DNA of 8,262 nucleotides from Verrucomicrobiota bacterium (lineage in GTDB: Bacteria; Verrucomicrobiota; Verrucomicrobiia; Opitutales; Oceanipulchritudinaceae): assembly GCA_009908535.1 (NCBI GenBank), contig JAAAOD010000179.1, forward strand, positions 1 through 8,262, written 5' to 3'. Made by a program: the position numbers and the translations under genes. The notes beneath the pieces were generated by a model, which worked only from the letters and a program-made list of their open reading frames with translations, was not told where the DNA came from and did no database searches. Positions 5,883 through 8,262 of this stretch are shown one piece after another. The stretch's first letter is position 1. The number at the start of each line of letters is the position of its first letter.

Positions 5883-7811
5883 ATGAGAGTTCACCCGCTT
5901 CTGTTTTGCATTCTTCTGCCCCTTTCCGGTCTGGCTTCCAAGGAGAACAGCGAGAACCCCGTGCAGGAGCTTCCGCCGATGGAAGTCAAATCCCGGCCGA
6001 TCCTCTTTTCCTTTGAAACGGCGGAGTTCGCCGATGTCGTTGCCGACCTCGGACGGAGCGAATGGACAAAGAGCGGGGCCGCCGACCTTGCCACCGCCCT
6101 CGCTCACGTCCCCGGTGTCACCATTTCCCGCTACAATCCCGTCGGCTCCTTCGGGGGCCGCGACGGCGGCGCTGTCTTCATCCGCGGACACGGGTCCGCC
6201 CGCCCGGGCAGCGACCTCACCATCCTGACCGACGGCATTCCCCGGTTTGTGGGGATCTGGAGCCATCCCCTTCTCGACCTCTACCCCGTCGAATTCTCGG
6301 AGAGCATCCGGGTCTACAAATCACCCCAGCCCGTCCGCGTCGGCAACATGGCCTTCGCGGCCATTGACCTCTTTCCCCGTTCCCTTGAGGGGACGGGCAC
6401 CCGCTTGGAGACCAAGCTGGAATTGGCGGAATGGAACGGTTTCCGCACGGTCGGTCTTCTTACGGGCGGGCCGGAAAAGCTGCGCTATCGCGCGGGTTTC
6501 AGCCACCGCCGCAGCGACGGCCACCGCCCCAACGCCGACGGTGAGGTCACCGCCGGAACCCTTGGCCTGCGGGTCCCCCTCGGCAAGGCGCACCATTTCT
6601 CCCTTCACACCGAGGCCTCGCGCTCCATTGCCAGTGACCCCGAGGCCGGCGGCGACGAACCGCTGCCGATCGTCGAGCGCTACAAGACTCGCGACCGCTT
6701 CGGATACTTGAAATACAACTACGCCCGCAATGAGACGTCCCTCACCCTGAAGCTTTTCCTTGAGGACGCCCTTGCCGACTGGACCCAGTTCCATCAGCCT
6801 CCGCCGCCGCCCTTTCCGGCGCAACAACTGGTCACGACCACGGACTTCCGGAACTGGGGCGCGCAGGCCGCGTTCGCCACCCGGTTGAGCGACCAACTGG
6901 ACTTCGAGGCCGGAATGGACTTCCTCGACTTCGGCGGCAGCGTCACCGAGGCCTACGCTCTCGCCGGACCATTGCGCTTTCCGGAGGATTTTCAGCAACG
7001 GCTATCCGCATGGGCCCTCGGAAAGTGGACGATCCTCGAGGAAGGCGACCGCTTCGTGCGTTTTACCGCCGGACTTCGCAAGGCATGGCAGGATCCGGCG
7101 GAGAACGTCCTCACGGGGCAGGCGGGTGTGGAATGGCAACCCGTCCGGCGGCACCTGGTCTTTGCCAATATGGCCCGCGCCGCCAACGCCATTGCGCCGT
7201 ACGCCGGCATCTTCGCCGAAAAATGGGGACTGGACCTCGACCCCGGCGCCCTCGACAACGAAATCCTCGATCACTTCGAGATCGGGTACCGCTGGCAGGG
7301 GGAGCGGTTCCAGTTCCTTGTCACCGTTTTTCACGACGAAGCCGACCACCTTTTCCGTCTCTCCCCTCCACCAACTCCGGGGATTTTCAACGAGGACGGC
7401 TTTGCGCAGGTCGGCGTGGAATCCAATCTGCAGGTTCTGCTAAACGACCATCTCCGCCTCTACGCGGGGGTCACCTATGTCGATCCCGACCGGCCCCGCC
7501 CCGACAATCCGGAATGGTCCGCCAGCGGCGCGGTCGAGTGGTCTTTTCTCGAGGACTGGGAAATGCAGTGGATGCACCAGTACCTCGACGACCGTTTTAC
7601 GCAGGGAATCCGTTTCGACGAGCCCCTCCGCGAAGTGGACGGCAGCTACGTCTCCTCCCTGCACCTGCACTACGAACCGCCCTTTCTGCGCGAGTACGAG
7701 GGCCGGATTTCCCTACATGTGGAGAACCTTTTCAATTCCGGCTATGCCTACCGGCCGGGGTACCCCATGCCGGGACGCAATTTCCGGATGGCTCTCCAGT
7801 TCCGCCTGTAG
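5883..7811 (+). CDS. TonB-dependent outer-membrane receptor
   Basis: This 642-residue protein is a ligand-gated outer-membrane channel driven by TonB-ExbBD. A signal peptide spans residues 1-18 (hydrophobic LLFCILLPLSGLA, cleavage likely after A18). A TonB-box-like segment LPPMEVKS lies at 30-37. The plug domain (about 55-167) shows LATALAHVPGV (69-79), FIRGHGSARPGSDLTILTDGIP (99-120) and IRVYKSPQPVRVGNMAFAAI (142-161), the counterpart of the usual V-GP-S-YG-A-GGVI segment. A beta-barrel of alternating strands fills 170-642 and ends with the family-typical NLFNSGYAYRPGYPMPGR and a terminal strand ALQFRL. The size fits siderophore/vitamin/metal-type receptors rather than SusC-like polymer importers of about 1,000 residues; no SusD partner is present. 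A run of five prolines at 306-310 probably lies in a loop. ATG 5883 is the first start after an in-frame TAG at 5856-5858. The substrate is unknown. Confidence 0.92.
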   Translation: MRVHPLLFCILLPLSGLASKENSENPVQELPPMEVKSRPILFSFETAEFADVVADLGRSEWTKSGAADLATALAHVPGVTISRYNPVGSFGGRDGGAVFIRGHGSARPGSDLTILTDGIPRFVGIWSHPLLDLYPVEFSESIRVYKSPQPVRVGNMAFAAIDLFPRSLEGTGTRLETKLELAEWNGFRTVGLLTGGPEKLRYRAGFSHRRSDGHRPNADGEVTAGTLGLRVPLGKAHHFSLHTEASRSIASDPEAGGDEPLPIVERYKTRDRFGYLKYNYARNETSLTLKLFLEDALADWTQFHQPPPPPFPAQQLVTTTDFRNWGAQAAFATRLSDQLDFEAGMDFLDFGGSVTEAYALAGPLRFPEDFQQRLSAWALGKWTILEEGDRFVRFTAGLRKAWQDPAENVLTGQAGVEWQPVRRHLVFANMARAANAIAPYAGIFAEKWGLDLDPGALDNEILDHFEIGYRWQGERFQFLVTVFHDEADHLFRLSPPPTPGIFNEDGFAQVGVESNLQVLLNDHLRLYAGVTYVDPDRPRPDNPEWSASGAVEWSFLEDWEMQWMHQYLDDRFTQGIRFDEPLREVDGSYVSSLHLHYEPPFLREYEGRISLHVENLFNSGYAYRPGYPMPGRNFRMALQFRL

Positions 7812-7882
7812 CGAAATCATCGACCGTTTTCCGTGCTGACTCCGCGGTATGCGAAAGCCCAACCTCTGACAATGTCTGCTAA

Positions 7883-8262
7883 TTAGAAACGGGGCGTCGT
7901 CCCGTTCCCCCATGCCTCGGCATAGCGGGCGATGCCTTCGGCGGTGGGAAAGGCCTCGGGTTGGTAGCCCAGTTCGCGGCGGGCGGCTTCGATGGAAAAC
8001 CAGTGGTCCTTGGCGAGTTCGGTGGCGACGAAGCGGGTCATCGGCGGCACGCCGCGGAGGCGCAGCACCGACCAGAGCCCTTCCGCGACCGCGCCGATCC
8101 GGTAGGCGGCGCGGAAGGAGATCCGCTTTTCCAGTGGGGCGACGCCCACCGCCGCAAGCACTTCGTTGATCCACGGCCAGAGCCGCACCGGTTCGCCCTG
8201 GGAAAGGAAATAGGCGCGGTTGACCGCGCTCGGTCGGTCCAGGGCCCGCAGGGCGAGGACAT
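7883..8262 (-). CDS. 3-beta-HSD/OleD-like NAD(P)-dependent reductase, C-terminal part, 5' end cut by window edge
   Basis: The frame is open from the right edge to TAA 7883-7885, giving the last 125 residues of a short-chain extended (SDR) 3-beta-hydroxysteroid dehydrogenase/epimerase-family protein. The Rossmann N-terminus and the YxxxK catalytic site lie outside the window. Visible features are NRAYFLSQGEPVRLWPWINE, then VPPMTRFVATELAKDHWFS and ARRELGYQP, a pattern I associate with OleD, the 2-alkyl-3-oxoalkanoate reductase of long-chain olefin synthesis, as well as with other NSDHL-like sterol or hopanoid-type dehydrogenases. The OleD reading is an inference; adjoining oleA/B/C genes would be needed. 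The internal GTG at 8186-8188 is not the start, because the conserved sequence continues upstream of it. The gene converges on the TonB-dependent receptor with a 71-base gap in which I see no clear terminator. Confidence 0.85.
   Translation of the reverse strand, partial: VLALRALDRPSAVNRAYFLSQGEPVRLWPWINEVLAAVGVAPLEKRISFRAAYRIGAVAEGLWSVLRLRGVPPMTRFVATELAKDHWFSIEAARRELGYQPEAFPTAEGIARYAEAWGNGTTPRF

Noticed and set aside
7010..7882. Plus-strand open frame of 290 codons overlapping the receptor's 3' half
   Set aside because: It is out of frame with the receptor, whose barrel and C-terminal motif are intact. The alternative protein is Arg/Pro-rich and low in recognisable features.
1..8262. CRISPR array, tRNA or rRNA, insertion sequence, or defence system
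   Set aside because: No regularly spaced repeats, cloverleaf sequence, rRNA sequence, transposase motif or terminal repeats were seen on either strand.

Overview
The window is a high-GC (roughly 60% or a little more by eye), gene-dense piece of bacterial chromosome. The organism is Gram-negative, because it carries an outer-membrane TonB-dependent receptor with a signal peptide. The gene mix is a GH3 glycosidase, an EstA-type esterase remnant, a fused P-protein (chorismate mutase/prephenate dehydratase) directly behind scpB, and an OleD-like reductase. Together with the scarcity of good Shine-Dalgarno sites, this would fit the Verrucomicrobiota (Opitutales-like) or a related PVC lineage. That placement is an inference; no rRNA or other marker is present.

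Layout. (1) 1-1571, minus strand: a two-gene carbohydrate operon. The upstream gene (1571 to 1086) is a decayed tributyrin/carbohydrate-esterase-type alpha/beta hydrolase. It keeps its N- and C-terminal parts in one frame but has lost about 100 central residues, including the nucleophile region, and has an in-frame TAA. Its stop overlaps by ATGA the start of an apparently intact GH3 beta-xylosidase/beta-glucosidase, which runs off the left edge. (2) 1572-1683: an AT-rich divergent promoter region. (3) 1684-2598, plus: a sugar-phosphate-type nucleotidyltransferase. (4) 2635-4487, minus: scpB (chromosome segregation) followed two bases later by pheA (phenylalanine synthesis), in convergent orientation to gene 3. 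(5) 4683-5756, minus: a GT4 glycosyltransferase. (6) 5883-7811, plus: a small TonB-dependent receptor, divergent from the glycosyltransferase, with a perfect hairpin just before its start. (7) 7883-8262, minus: the C-terminal part of a 3-beta-HSD/OleD-like NAD(P)-dependent reductase, cut by the right edge.

Most of these genes are housekeeping or general accessory functions, and I see no mobile element, CRISPR array, RNA gene or defence system. I found no convincing undescribed system. The most notable observation is the esterase pseudogene, which is translationally coupled to a healthy-looking GH3 gene.
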